DNA of 64,000 nt from Tolypothrix tenuis PCC 7101 (GCF_002368295.1 NZ_AP018248.1:5778937-5842936); one strand, 5' to 3'. Shown: positions 43,741 through 53,583, numbered from the stretch's first letter. Numbers and translations are program-made. The notes: generated from the letters alone by a model not told the origin.

Positions 43741-45804
43741 TTATGCTTCTTGAGGTTTGAATTTTCCTCGTTCATTGACATGGGAATTTGTCTTGGTATA
43801 AATATTTGATGCGGCATTGGCTGACACTTTATTTCCTAAGAATTTGGGTTTATATCCTGGTACTATTTGTGCTAGCAAAAACATAATATAATCCCCATCA
43901 TTTCTATCTGCTGCTTTACACAAAGACTCGACGACAACATTAATATTCTCTGGGATAATCCGACTGGCATTTTTCACGACTAAGAGCTTTTGATGTTCGG
44001 TGGGTTTATATTCTTCTCCCGCAATAAACAATTCTTCAAATAACTTTTCTCCGGGTCGCAAACCTGTAAACATAATCTCAATGTCTTTGTTGACTTCGTA
44101 TCCCGAAAGACGAATGAGTTCTGCTGCTAAGTCCACAATTTTGACTGGCTGTCCCATGTTCAGCATTAAGACTTCACCACTACGACCAAGAACAACGGCT
44201 TGTAAAACTAGTTGAACTGCTTCTGGTATGGTCATGAAATAACGGCAGATGTCGGGATGGGTGACGGTTACAGGGCCACCTGCGGCGATTTGCTTTTTAA
44301 AGGTAGGAACGACGCTTCCCCTACTACCTAAAACATTGCCAAATCGCACAGCTACATAGGGTTTACCGCTTTCTCTGGCGGCTTGCAGTACTAACATTTC
44401 TGCCACCCGTTTACTAGCACCCATGATATTTGTCGGATTAACGGCTTTATCTGTGGAAATCATCACGAAATGTTGAACACCATATTGCAGTGCCATGTCC
44501 AACAAATTTTTAGTACCTACAACATTGTTAGTAATTGCTTCTGCTGCATTGTCTTCCATCAGAGGTACGTGTTTATGAGCTGCAGCATGAAACACTACAT
44601 CGGGTTGGAATTGCTCAAAAGCATTTTTTAATCGAGACCGAAAGCGAATATCAGCAATCAATGCAGAAATCCGTGGGATGTTTGGTTGTGCTTTACTACC
44701 CTGTTTCAGGACTGCTAGTAGTTGTTCTAATTCCTGTTGGATATTAAAGACAGAATTTTCGCCATGTCCAATCAGGATCATTTGCGCGGGACGACATTGA
44801 AAAATCTGTCTGCACAGTTCGCTACCAATTGAGCCACCTGCACCTGTAATCAGGACTTTTTTACCGACAATAAATTTGGCGACTTTCTCAATATCTGTCT
44901 GTACAGATTCTCGTCTGAGTAAGTCTTCGATGCGGACATCACGAATGTTGTCTACCCGAACACGACCGTTGAGAATTTCATGTATTCCCGGTAGGGTGCT
45001 AGTGTGAATACCTGTGGCTTTGCAAATGTCTACAATCTCTCGAATCACTCCCCCAGCTACGGTGGGCATTGCAATTACCACTTTTTGGATCTGGAGAGAT
45101 TGGATCGCTTGGGGAATGTGGAAGCGATCGCCAATTACAGGAATACCGCGAATACGTAAGTTCAATTTTTGCGGATCGTCGTCAATATAGGCTACCGGAT
45201 AAAAACCTAGTTGGGGATTTCTTTGCATCTCTTGCACAAGTGAAACCCCAGCACTACCTGCACCCACTATTAAGACTCGTTCGGTTATGGGAGACAATAC
45301 TGTTTTTTGGCTAGTTTTATCGACAGCACGAACGCTAAAACGCAGCGCACCCACGAAAATAAAAGACAGTAAACCATCAATAAATGGTAGAGATTGGGGA
45401 AGTTTCTTTATAGTCAAATACGGTATGTAGTGAAAAGCATCAAAGACTAGGCTTTGAATAACTACCGCAGCCAACATTAACATAGCTATATATGTTAGTT
45501 CTTCAATACTGGCATAGCGCCAGTAACGTCGATAAAAACCCAGATGCCAAAGTAAAATTAGTTTAATTGCTAAAAACAGTATTGTGGCGATTTCTAGTTC
45601 TGTGATATATGCCTTTAATGCCAAAACTCCATCTAAGCGGAGAAATAAAGCTAATAATGGTGTGATTGCAAATAAACAAATATCACAAATTAATAAATGT
45701 CTATTTTGCAGTTTTAGCAATCCGCATAAGAATGTTTTGGCAACTTTTCGAGATGCCGACTGAAAGCTAAACATTAGGTATTTCATGCTCTTAGAGCTTT
45801 TCAC
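43741..45804 (-). CDS. Membrane-bound nucleotide-sugar dehydratase, CapD/WbpM type
   Basis: 687 aa, full length of the long form. Four N-terminal membrane helices (about 30-150) precede a CoA-binding-like Rossmann domain (VLIVGAGSAGVSLVQEM) and the SDR domain (KVLITGAGGSIGSELCRQIF). The active site has ISTDKAVNPTNIMGASKR, with Met in place of the usual Tyr, as in this subfamily. It makes a 4-keto-6-deoxy UDP-HexNAc. The start is GTG at 45804 or ATG at 45786; neither has an ideal site. It is first in the 23-kb minus-strand polysaccharide locus, after a 1.4-kb leader. Confidence 0.92.
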   Translation of the reverse strand: MKSSKSMKYLMFSFQSASRKVAKTFLCGLLKLQNRHLLICDICLFAITPLLALFLRLDGVLALKAYITELEIATILFLAIKLILLWHLGFYRRYWRYASIEELTYIAMLMLAAVVIQSLVFDAFHYIPYLTIKKLPQSLPFIDGLLSFIFVGALRFSVRAVDKTSQKTVLSPITERVLIVGAGSAGVSLVQEMQRNPQLGFYPVAYIDDDPQKLNLRIRGIPVIGDRFHIPQAIQSLQIQKVVIAMPTVAGGVIREIVDICKATGIHTSTLPGIHEILNGRVRVDNIRDVRIEDLLRRESVQTDIEKVAKFIVGKKVLITGAGGSIGSELCRQIFQCRPAQMILIGHGENSVFNIQQELEQLLAVLKQGSKAQPNIPRISALIADIRFRSRLKNAFEQFQPDVVFHAAAHKHVPLMEDNAAEAITNNVVGTKNLLDMALQYGVQHFVMISTDKAVNPTNIMGASKRVAEMLVLQAARESGKPYVAVRFGNVLGSRGSVVPTFKKQIAAGGPVTVTHPDICRYFMTIPEAVQLVLQAVVLGRSGEVLMLNMGQPVKIVDLAAELIRLSGYEVNKDIEIMFTGLRPGEKLFEELFIAGEEYKPTEHQKLLVVKNASRIIPENINVVVESLCKAADRNDGDYIMFLLAQIVPGYKPKFLGNKVSANAASNIYTKTNSHVNERGKFKPQEA

Positions 45805-47197
45805 CCCTGGTAAACGATCAATGTTTATTGTGCAAACAAGCCTTAAAGTTTTATGAAAACCCAGGCAAAAAATTTATTTTTGTTATGGATAAAACTAACC
45901 AGAATTTTACTCAATAAATTCTGGATAATACTTCTGAAATTTGACTTTTTTTGTTGAATAGTAATGAGAGCAAATCTCTAGAAGATTTATGACAATCATC
46001 ATTTTTGAGAGTAAATATTTATTAAAATATTTACCCTATTAATTGAATCTCAGTTACATAAATTCAGTTTTTTTTGCAATCTTCTCATGATCTATAGGCT
46101 GGGAATAACCCAACTAAATTGGCACAAGCGAGCCATGCCAAACTTTACAGATTATTGCCAAAATTAAAGAGGAATCCTATAGATATTATTGATGCCAATA
46201 TAGAGCTATATACTGTCAGCAATACACTCTGGGTTTACCGCGAATTAGAGTAGCCTATTGCTGCAATATAAAAAGCACTAATTTTTGACAATTCGTCATT
46301 GAGAGCAGCCAACCTACATGACCAACATGAAATATTTCCAATATTAAAACTAAATTAATATGGAAAAATTTTCTTATTATAATGAATTTCGCCGCTAAAA
46401 AACTCAAGATGAGTACGTTTAAACCAAGTTATTTTGAGGTTGAATTTGATGGCTACTCTTTGGGAAGCCTCTCCAATTCTAAATTTTCGCAATGATGAAT
46501 GCGATTCTCAGAGCAATTTTCTCAAACACGCACACCCTGTTTATCGCGTTGTGCATTTCCCCTTAAGTTTGATACACAACTATGTTAGGTAGATAATTTT
46601 TCCTAAACTTTCTGAGTTACCTCAGCGATAAACTATGAATGTTAAATCAGGTTGTTTTTATTTAATCTGTCAAAGCTTGGCGTTAATTTCAGACTGATTT
46701 GTCAGATGTAGTAACTATCCTCCTAGAGATAGGTAACACTGAGAGTATTTAAAGCTTTGTCTATAAACTATATATCACTTTATTCTTGTGAATGTATATA
46801 TGAGTTTATAAATTGCAATATCTCAGATACTAAGCTTTTATCAACTTTTTTAGCATATTCTGAATATTTTTTATATATAGATTTCATGAAATTACTAACA
46901 CAATCTCCGTAAATTTATATAGATTTCATGAAGCATTGATAAAATTAGTCCCAATGCGACCAAGTTGATATGAGGTTTAAATAAAGTTACTTGCTATCCA
47001 ATCTGCCTGTAACGGAGCATTCCTTTTTCGGAGATAAAATTTTGTCCGTTATTTGTGATTGATATCATAGTTTAAATAAAAATACCCCTTTTGATAGTTG
47101 TCATTTCATCAAAACATTTTTCATCTATGAGAATCACATCTATCATCGGGGAACCTCATCAATAAGATGATTGATGGTTTGTACAGAATTGTGGGAA
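45805..47197. other. 1.4-kb non-coding region upstream of the polysaccharide locus
   Basis: AT-rich, no frame over about 50 codons that looks real. It precedes the first gene of the locus and follows the SucD-like gene. It contains a paired 17-bp direct repeat (46874-46932). A long 5' leader, or binding sites for regulators of capsule genes, would fit. Confidence 0.5.
46874..46932. promoter_or_regulatory. Two exact 17-bp direct repeats, candidate operator
   Basis: TATATAGATTTCATGAA at 46874-46890 and again at 46916-46932, 42 bp apart (four helical turns). Each holds the palindrome TTCATGAA. This is the arrangement expected for two protein dimers on one face of DNA. It lies about 1.1 kb upstream of the dehydratase start, so it may serve a distant promoter. 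Confidence 0.4.
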
Positions 47198-48085
47198 TCA
47201 CGATGATTTAATTCCTTTTCTCACCAACTCTGGAATTTGGGAAGGGCGTTCGGCTACTGGAACCTGTGCTTCTTGGAAAGCAGCTAATTTATTTTGTGCA
47301 GTGCCAAAGTTAGGATCGCGGCCGATGATGGTGGCTAAAGTGCCGGTTTGTCGCCAATGTTTTCCGGGTGGTGCTTGTCTACCTGCTATATAGGCAATTA
47401 CTGGTTTATCGATCGCTTCGCTAATGTAGCGCGCTGCAGCTTCTTCACTACCGCCACCAGGCTGGCCGACTAAAACGATCGCTTCTGTAGTTTCATCTTC
47501 ATCGAGAATTTGCAACCATTGCAGAAATGAAGAACCAACGATCGCATCACTCCCAATACTGACACTAATCGATTGTCCTAAACCCGCTTTGGTTAATTCC
47601 CAAGCAACTTCGTAGGTGAGGGTGCTGCTACGGCTGACAATTCCCACATGACCAGGAGTGTAAAATTCACTGGGGTGAGTTCCTAAGAGAATTCTACCAG
47701 GCACAATAATTCCCGGACTATTTGGCCCTACCACCAAAGTTTCATGGGATTCAGCTTTCCTGAGTAATTGCACCATATCCAAAGGTGGTACACCCGCCGC
47801 AATGATAATAATTTGGCGAATATTAGATGCGATCGCTTCTAAGGCTGCATCTAGAACTTGGTAAGGGTTGACACAAATAATTGTTGTGTCAATGGGCCCA
47901 AATTGTCCTACTACTTCCTCAAGTAAATCAAATACAGGCAAATCGTACTGTTTTTGTCCACCAAATCCAGGATTGACACCAGCAACCACATTTGTGCCAT
48001 AAGCTTTCATCTGAGTAATATGAGTTGCTGAGATAAATTCGCTGAACCCTTGAATTACAACTTTGCTATCTGGCGTTAAGTTCAT
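47198..48085 (-). CDS. Succinyl-CoA synthetase alpha-like (CoA-binding) protein, His motif absent
   Basis: 295 aa from Met at 48085; the earlier frame start only translates the GGGGATT repeat. The CoA-binding Rossmann half includes VVIQGFSEFISATHITQMKAYG and VVAGVNPGFGG, with GPNSPGIIVPG and HVGIVSRSSTLTYEVAWELT. In SucD the phosphorylated His lies in KRMGHAGAI; here the aligned residues are KHWRQTGTL. The phospho-His is thus missing, so normal ligase chemistry is unlikely. It follows the SucC-like gene on the same strand by 192 bp of repeats. It may be a regulatory or altered-function pair. Confidence 0.8.
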   Translation of the reverse strand: MNLTPDSKVVIQGFSEFISATHITQMKAYGTNVVAGVNPGFGGQKQYDLPVFDLLEEVVGQFGPIDTTIICVNPYQVLDAALEAIASNIRQIIIIAAGVPPLDMVQLLRKAESHETLVVGPNSPGIIVPGRILLGTHPSEFYTPGHVGIVSRSSTLTYEVAWELTKAGLGQSISVSIGSDAIVGSSFLQWLQILDEDETTEAIVLVGQPGGGSEEAAARYISEAIDKPVIAYIAGRQAPPGKHWRQTGTLATIIGRDPNFGTAQNKLAAFQEAQVPVAERPSQIPELVRKGIKSS

Positions 48086-48091
48086 AAACTG

Positions 48092-48224
48092 ATTGGGGAT
48101 TGGGGATTGGGGATTGGGGAATGGGGATTGGGGAATGGGGACAAACAATTCAACATTAAGACATATCTTTGACTATTGACTGTTGACCCTTGACTGTTGA
48201 CTCCAGACGCGATTAATCGCGTCT
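48092..48224. repeat. GGGGATT and TTGACTG tandem repeats with a perfect palindrome
   Basis: Six to seven GGGGATT/GGGGAAT units (48092-48141) are followed by TTGACTG/TTGACCC units (48171-48204) and the perfect palindrome AGACGCGATTAATCGCGTCT (48205-48224). Together they fill the gap between the SucC-like and SucD-like genes. Confidence 0.85.
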
Positions 48225-48277
48225 CTACAATTTTGGGCAAAATCGCCATCTGTCCGTACACAAATCATGATGGCTAC

Positions 48278-49504
48278 TTATTTTTTATAAGTAGTTGATT
48301 TGGCTAGGCGGACTGATTCTGCTACTGCCTCATCTAAATTTTCTACTAATATCAGGGTATCGCCTTGGGTTTTTAATGAGGCTAAAGCTTTTCTCGCTGC
48401 ATTGAACTCAGAACCAGCAAGCCGCACAACTAAGCGGGGGAAATAGCTTTCACGACGGCTTTTGCTGCCATTACTACGCACAGATGAGGATTTGAGTTCG
48501 CTTTTATCTTGTTGCAAAAATTTACTGATTATTTCCACAAATTCGTCGGACTGAGAAATGCTACCCAAAAGATTGAGTAGTATGACTTGAATACTTCTGT
48601 CAGCAGCGAGGATTTGCAAACTTCTATTGAGGCGATCGCAAAATGTTGTCTTCGCGGTGTCAGTTTGAAAGCCATGACGCAGATTCAAGCAGACACCAGG
48701 CTTACCACCAGCATTGGCTACTAAATCTAAAGTTGCCAAGACTGAACCAGTACCATTGCCAAGAATGCCAATTTTACCGTGCAATTCTATCCCATCCCAA
48801 TTGCCCAAATTGCTATTAACTTCTCCTGGCCGATGAGTTGAGTTGATTTTTGCTGCCATTTCGGCAATGTCTGGATGACGGCCTATGGAACGTTCATTCA
48901 CCCTGACTTTACCATTCAAAGCCATCACTTGACCCGTGACGCTAATAGCCAGAGGATTAATCTCTACTAAATCGAGGTCTTTTTGGATAAATAACTGATA
49001 CATCTTCTCGATCACAGCACTGATCGATTGCATGAGTGTACCTGCTAAACCTAATTTTAAAGCTAGCCTGCGGGCATAAAATGGTGAGAATTCTTGTTCT
49101 ACAACCACATATTCCATTTTTTCCCCTGCCGTTTCCCAGTCAATATCTGCTTCCTTGCAGCCTAAAAGTACTGGTCGGCAAAGTGCTGTATCTAATACTA
49201 CTGCTAAATATAATTCTTGCTTGGCATCATATTTAGATTCTGCCAGTAAAACTTCTGGTAACTCGCCCCAAATTGGCAAATTGAAGATAGTTTGCGCGGC
49301 GGCGATCGCATCGATTGTAGTTTCGACAATTCTAACTCCACCAGCTTTGGCTCTTTCAGCTGCATGTACCTGCGATTTCAGTACAACTGGATAGCGAATT
49401 TTTAACCGCTTCAGATCTGTGGGATGATCGATGCGTTGGGAAGGCAATACTGGAATGCCGATTTTCCCAAACCATTCTTTAACTTGGTACTCCAATAAAT
49501 CCAT
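48278..49504 (-). CDS. Succinyl-CoA synthetase beta-like ATP-grasp protein
   Basis: 408 aa from the ATG at 49504 (MDLLEYQVKEWFGKIGIPVL), matching the usual SucC start; an upstream GTG at 49510 is less likely. ATP-grasp features include PVVLKSQVHAAERAKAGGVRI and DLVEINPLAISVTG. The ligase half has GKIGILGNGTGSVLATLDLV, but the glycine-rich GGGA that follows in SucC is changed to LRHGFQ. Residues about 335-355 are a Ser/Lys-rich insert (SELKSSSVRSNGSKSRRES). Paired with the SucD-like gene, it probably forms a diverged CoA ligase. Confidence 0.8.
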   Translation of the reverse strand: MDLLEYQVKEWFGKIGIPVLPSQRIDHPTDLKRLKIRYPVVLKSQVHAAERAKAGGVRIVETTIDAIAAAQTIFNLPIWGELPEVLLAESKYDAKQELYLAVVLDTALCRPVLLGCKEADIDWETAGEKMEYVVVEQEFSPFYARRLALKLGLAGTLMQSISAVIEKMYQLFIQKDLDLVEINPLAISVTGQVMALNGKVRVNERSIGRHPDIAEMAAKINSTHRPGEVNSNLGNWDGIELHGKIGILGNGTGSVLATLDLVANAGGKPGVCLNLRHGFQTDTAKTTFCDRLNRSLQILAADRSIQVILLNLLGSISQSDEFVEIISKFLQQDKSELKSSSVRSNGSKSRRESYFPRLVVRLAGSEFNAARKALASLKTQGDTLILVENLDEAVAESVRLAKSTTYKK

Positions 49505-49510
49505 GAACAC

Positions 49511-50597
49511 GCACCTGGTAGCGACACTAGCAAAGCTTTTCTGTTCTTTGTTTTCTTTAATCTACTGCGGCATTTTCATTACGGAATTTAGCCTGAGACA
49601 GGTATAAATAATCATTTTCATTGATAAATTTTATCGAATTCAGCAAATGGAGTAAATTAAATTTTACTGCCTACAATTTCACGGTAGTTCAACCTGACGT
49701 AATTAATCTTCTCAGTGATTTTGCCTGGAGATCATCAAACCACTATCCACATTCATAACTCTTTAGTCATATAAATTTGGTAATCTACAATTCCTAGTGT
49801 AGAGTGTGAAGTACGATAGCGTAACGTATTACTTCTGAAATCAGAGTCAACCTGCCTGTAATAATTTTTGCGGATAATTTGTCAAGAGCCTAAAGTCAAA
49901 TTTTCCACAAATCCAGATTTTGGAGAGCCAAGGGACTTTCCTGTTGAAGACGCTCAGGGAACCCCCAGAAAAGGGCCTTCCAAATAAAAAATAATCAATA
50001 GCTTTGGCAAGTAGGGGAAGTTGCGGAAGTCAGGGAAGCCGGGGAAGCAGAAATCTGATAGTTATATTCAATGGCGAAATTAAGTAATTTCTGCTTTGGA
50101 AGTCCCAAATTTGGAGATAGTGATGGATCGCTCTGACTCATCAGTGCGATCGCCCACCTAAAACGATGTAATTTTAAGATTTGAGAGTTGTGATTAATAT
50201 AAATTTGTATACTTTTGCATTGAGATAATTTTGTCACAACTTGAGTACAAATGCTGAGATCAAGGACAGCAGTTTTGAAGCATTTTATTGTGCTACAGCA
50301 AATAGTAAAAATGCCGAAATATTTTATTATGCCCATTTTATTTTTGTGAATTTATACTTGTTGCTTAATTGTCAAAATTTAACTCTAGCCGTAATAGATT
50401 AGCAAATGAAAAAATCGCCAAATCTCGCTCAATGAGAGTCTTTGGAGATTTTATACTTGTTGGATAATTATTTTTTTTGTATTCCTTAATCAAATCTGAC
50501 GACCGTAAAATTACTGCTTTTTTGATTTTTGGTTAAACTCGAGAATTTGTGTTAGAAAGTTGTTCAATCTAATTATCCGGCTATGGTTGGTTAAACT
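49511..50597. other. 1.1-kb intergenic region without a convincing gene
   Basis: AT-rich with a few short frames. The longest (about 113 codons, 49995-50336, minus) has no ribosome site and includes GGGAAGC-type repeat codons, so I do not call it. AAATCTC (50420-50426) and GGAGATTTT (50445-50453) could form a hairpin. Confidence 0.4.
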
Positions 50598-52745
50598 GTG
50601 CATCTGCATTCAACAAACGAAAGCCCTTACTTTCCTAACCTCGAAGATAAGAAAAACAATATAGAAGAAAAGCGGGAACGCTCTATGAAAGTAGCAGTTC
50701 AACAGGATGACTTACAGCTGCTAGCTAAAACTTTGCAAGAACAATTACTTGCGGAAGTTCCATCTGGCGGAGTCTTCCAAGTTAAATGTGCCGTCAATAA
50801 AGACGGATTGATGATTTTAATTCAACATCCACCAGGGTTGATAGCTGACACTCGCACCATCTTTCAACTAATTGAGGATGTGATCCAGTCGCTACCAAAC
50901 CAGCAGGAGCGACAGGTTCAATGTTTTCTGCGAGTATTGGGTGAAAAATATCCTTATACTAATCGTTCTCTCGATTTACATCAACGGGTAGAACTAAGTG
51001 AAATTACTAGCTATCCTCATCTCCCAGAACCCCCTATAAGCACATCTACTAATTCTCCTTTAGAGGATAGTAAAGCTGCTGGTAGTCGGCTGATATTTCC
51101 ACCAATCCCTGAATCTCTCTCAGCCGCTTCCTTAAAGGATGAGGCGGATTCACCATTCACGCCAAATTTTTCAGATGTTTCTTTAGATGATGAGGATGAT
51201 TTACCATTTCCGCCCAATTTATCAGCAGCTGCTATAGAAGATGAGGCGGATTTGCCATTTGCGCCACATTTCTCGGCGGCTTCTTTAGAGGATGACACTG
51301 ATTCTACATATGCATCATCCTTCTCAGCGGCTTCTTTAGATGATGACGCTAATTCCACATATCCCTCATCTTTGCCCAAAGCTTCTTTCAGCGATGACAT
51401 TGAGGAAGAAGAACCTTTTGATCCCTTTGCTGGTGGCCCAGATTTATCGACTTCTAAATCAAAAAAACTGATTAAATCTGGTCTTATTGGTTTAGGCGTT
51501 TTGGCAATTATCGGCTTAGGTGTTGGAGGGTATTTACTGCTGACTCCTTGTTTGCTATCGGAGTGTAAACCCGTGCAAACAGCCGAACAATTAAAAACTG
51601 AGTCTAGGCGATCGCTGCGGCGTGCTAAATCGGAAAGAGAATTAGTCACAGTACAGCAGCAACTGCAAGCATCAGTCTCAGAATTAGCCAGTATTCCAGC
51701 TTGGTCACCTTATTCTCAACAAGCCGAGGAACTACAAACGAGTTTATCTGCCTCATCAGACAAAATCGATCAGGTGGTAAAAGGTTTACAAGCAGCAGCC
51801 TTGGCGACGAAAAAATCGCAAACGCCTGCTGAGAACATCGAGGAATTGCAAGCTAGACAAAAACTCTGGCGACGCGCGATCGCACCATTGGAAAGCATCA
51901 GTGCTAACAGCGATTTTTCTCAACTAGCTCAAGTAAAATTACTCAGCTATCGTACCAGTTTGCAAACTGTCAATCAGCAACTATTGGTGGCAGAAAAATG
52001 GGTTAAAAAACTTTCTGCGGCTAAAGCTGTGGCTAATAATGCCACGCAGATGGAAACGACTGTTAAATCTTTAAATGACTTACAAAGAGTACAGTTTGCT
52101 TGGCAGGTAGCAGTCAATGCCTTAAATAGTATTCCTGCGGCTAGTTCAGAATACCCAGAAGCACAACAGCTATTGCGAGAGTACAAACCAAAACTAGTAA
52201 CAGCACGCAATCGTACTACTAAAGAACAATTAGCAGCTAAAACCTATCAACAAGCTGTGGCTGCAGCCAATCAAGCTAAGGTATCCGAGCAAAAACAACA
52301 ATGGCAAGCCGCAGTTACCCAATGGCAACAGGCTGTACAGTCTGTAAAACAAGTACCTAATGATAGCTTTCAATATCTCCAGGCTCAGTCTTTAGGTGAA
52401 CCCTACTCTGCTGCGCTCAAAGAGGCTCAAGGAAAATTAGAAATTGCTAATAGTTTGCAACAAACCCGCAACGACCTGAGTAGAACTTGTACGAATGGCA
52501 TTCGGATTTGTAATTTCACTGTTGATAGTAAAGGAATTACTGTGCGGTTAACCCGTGAATATGACCTAGCAAGGAGTGCTTTACCTAATACTAATCCTGC
52601 GACACCAAATGCGGTTCCGGGGCTAAGTCAGCACTTGCAAATTTTACAACAAGCGCTGGGAGTAATTAGCGATAATGCCCACTTACCTTTGTCCGTCTAC
52701 GATTCCCAAGGCAAACCAGTATATACGCGATCGCTCGAAGGGTAA
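50598..52745 (+). CDS. Single-TM protein with acidic 17-aa repeats and coiled coil
   Basis: 715 aa from GTG at 50598, or 686 aa from the ATG at 50685 (MKVAVQQDD). Residues 30-135 form a small cytoplasmic alpha/beta region. About residues 173-258 are five to six 17-aa repeats, pattern FSAASLEDD.DS.Y.SS. A lone membrane helix (LIGLGVLAIIGLGVGGYLLL) spans about 294-315. The rest, presumably outside the cytoplasm, is Gln/Ala-rich coiled coil with a TPR-like look (QQWQAAVTQWQQAVQSVKQVP repeats) and a C-terminal domain. I do not recognise the family. It might sense or tether something across a membrane. Confidence 0.7.
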   Translation: MHLHSTNESPYFPNLEDKKNNIEEKRERSMKVAVQQDDLQLLAKTLQEQLLAEVPSGGVFQVKCAVNKDGLMILIQHPPGLIADTRTIFQLIEDVIQSLPNQQERQVQCFLRVLGEKYPYTNRSLDLHQRVELSEITSYPHLPEPPISTSTNSPLEDSKAAGSRLIFPPIPESLSAASLKDEADSPFTPNFSDVSLDDEDDLPFPPNLSAAAIEDEADLPFAPHFSAASLEDDTDSTYASSFSAASLDDDANSTYPSSLPKASFSDDIEEEEPFDPFAGGPDLSTSKSKKLIKSGLIGLGVLAIIGLGVGGYLLLTPCLLSECKPVQTAEQLKTESRRSLRRAKSERELVTVQQQLQASVSELASIPAWSPYSQQAEELQTSLSASSDKIDQVVKGLQAAALATKKSQTPAENIEELQARQKLWRRAIAPLESISANSDFSQLAQVKLLSYRTSLQTVNQQLLVAEKWVKKLSAAKAVANNATQMETTVKSLNDLQRVQFAWQVAVNALNSIPAASSEYPEAQQLLREYKPKLVTARNRTTKEQLAAKTYQQAVAAANQAKVSEQKQQWQAAVTQWQQAVQSVKQVPNDSFQYLQAQSLGEPYSAALKEAQGKLEIANSLQQTRNDLSRTCTNGIRICNFTVDSKGITVRLTREYDLARSALPNTNPATPNAVPGLSQHLQILQQALGVISDNAHLPLSVYDSQGKPVYTRSLEG
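51117..51371 (+). repeat. Five tandem 51-bp coding repeats
   Basis: Units start at 51117, 51168, 51219, 51270 and 51321, each 17 codons: LSAASLKDEADSPFTPN, FSDVSLDDEDDLPFPPN, LSAAAIEDEADLPFAPH, FSAASLEDDTDSTYASS, FSAASLDDDANSTYPSS. A decayed sixth follows. The repeat is acidic and rich in Ser. Confidence 0.9.
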
Positions 52746-52925
52746 TCCCATTTCTCAGAGCAAGGGAGCAGGGAGCAGGGGGAAAATAATAAATCCTCAA
52801 TTATGAATTATGAACAACAATCTCTTGTTTCATAATTCATAATTTTTGATTTGTCATACCTGTGGCAAGACTGCGCCCAAAACAATCACGCATCTACCTA
52901 ATTGATAATTGAGAATTGATTGCTT

Positions 52926-53165
52926 ATGGCTTCTGGGATTTATGCGATCGCTAACATAGGTCGTTTCAAACTTTATGTTAGCGATGTCAACCATATTAAA
53001 AAAATTTGGCCTCCCATGCTGGAGGTACTCAACAGTGGTCAGCATCCTGACTTGGGGTTACAACAGGAGTGGCAACAATTAGCACAGCAGCGATACTTTA
53101 CATTTCACACTCAAAATGAGATTGCAGGTAACCGAGAAATTATCGGCATTGAACGGCTCAAATAA
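52926..53165 (+). CDS. Very small GIY-like conserved protein
   Basis: 79 aa from the ATG at 52926. The first residues ASGIYAIANIGRFKLYVSDV recall the two first strands of GIY-YIG nucleases (GIY ... YIG), with YVS in place of YIG, and the rest is helical (WPPMLEVLNSGQ, LQQEWQQLAQQRYF). It lacks the downstream Arg and Glu of active nucleases, so it is probably an inactive relative or a chance likeness. I recall similar small proteins in other cyanobacteria. It is convergent with the next gene, whose stop lies 2 bp away. Confidence 0.6.
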   Translation: MASGIYAIANIGRFKLYVSDVNHIKKIWPPMLEVLNSGQHPDLGLQQEWQQLAQQRYFTFHTQNEIAGNREIIGIERLK

Positions 53166-53166
53166 A

Positions 53167-53583
53167 TTAAAATCTAATTCCTAATTGCCCATTGAATCCA
53201 CGCACAGAGTTATAACCAGCACCGACAAACAGGTGATCGGTAGCGCCTACCTGAACACCACCAGAAACCGCAACACCTTTATCTTCAGAATAATACCCCA
53301 GTCCTACATAAGGTGAAATCACTGGCAAACTGAGAAATTTCAGAACATCGACTCCAGCCGAACCGTCGGGGCCACTTCCAACTTCCACCCCCAAATTTAA
53401 AGCTCTAGCTCCCACAGCATAGGTAACATCGCCATCTTGTCCACCAACCGAAACCCAAGGTTGTGGTACAAGTTGAGCAGATGCGCGGCTGGGGCTAAAT
53501 AAAGCTAGCAAACCGAGTGATGCAATGACTGTTTTGGCAATTATCGCTGTTTTCACGTGATACTCCGACATAATCTGCAACAT
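53167..53583 (-). CDS. Small exported beta-barrel-like protein
   Basis: About 138 aa from Met at 53583, or 134 aa from 53571. A signal peptide (KTAIIAKTVIASLGLLALFSPSRASAQ) is followed by Gly-rich alternating strands (VGARALNLGVEVGSG, SPYVGLGYYSEDKGVAVSGG, VQVGATDHLFVGAGYNS) ending in IRF, an aromatic C-terminus as in outer-membrane barrels. The size suits a small eight-strand barrel or one module. Function unknown. It is convergent with the small GIY-like gene. Confidence 0.65.
   Translation of the reverse strand: MLQIMSEYHVKTAIIAKTVIASLGLLALFSPSRASAQLVPQPWVSVGGQDGDVTYAVGARALNLGVEVGSGPDGSAGVDVLKFLSLPVISPYVGLGYYSEDKGVAVSGGVQVGATDHLFVGAGYNSVRGFNGQLGIRF

Noticed and set aside
46449..46592. 47-codon plus-strand frame in the polysaccharide leader
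   Set aside because: No ribosome site and no recognisable fold; consistent with chance in AT-rich DNA.
49995..50336. 113-codon minus-strand frame in the gap before 50598
   Set aside because: No ribosome site, odd composition, and it includes repeat-like codons; no family recognised.
51017..51649. 210-codon minus-strand frame, Ser/Lys-rich
   Set aside because: It is the complement of the acidic 51-bp repeats, which keep both frames open; no start signal.
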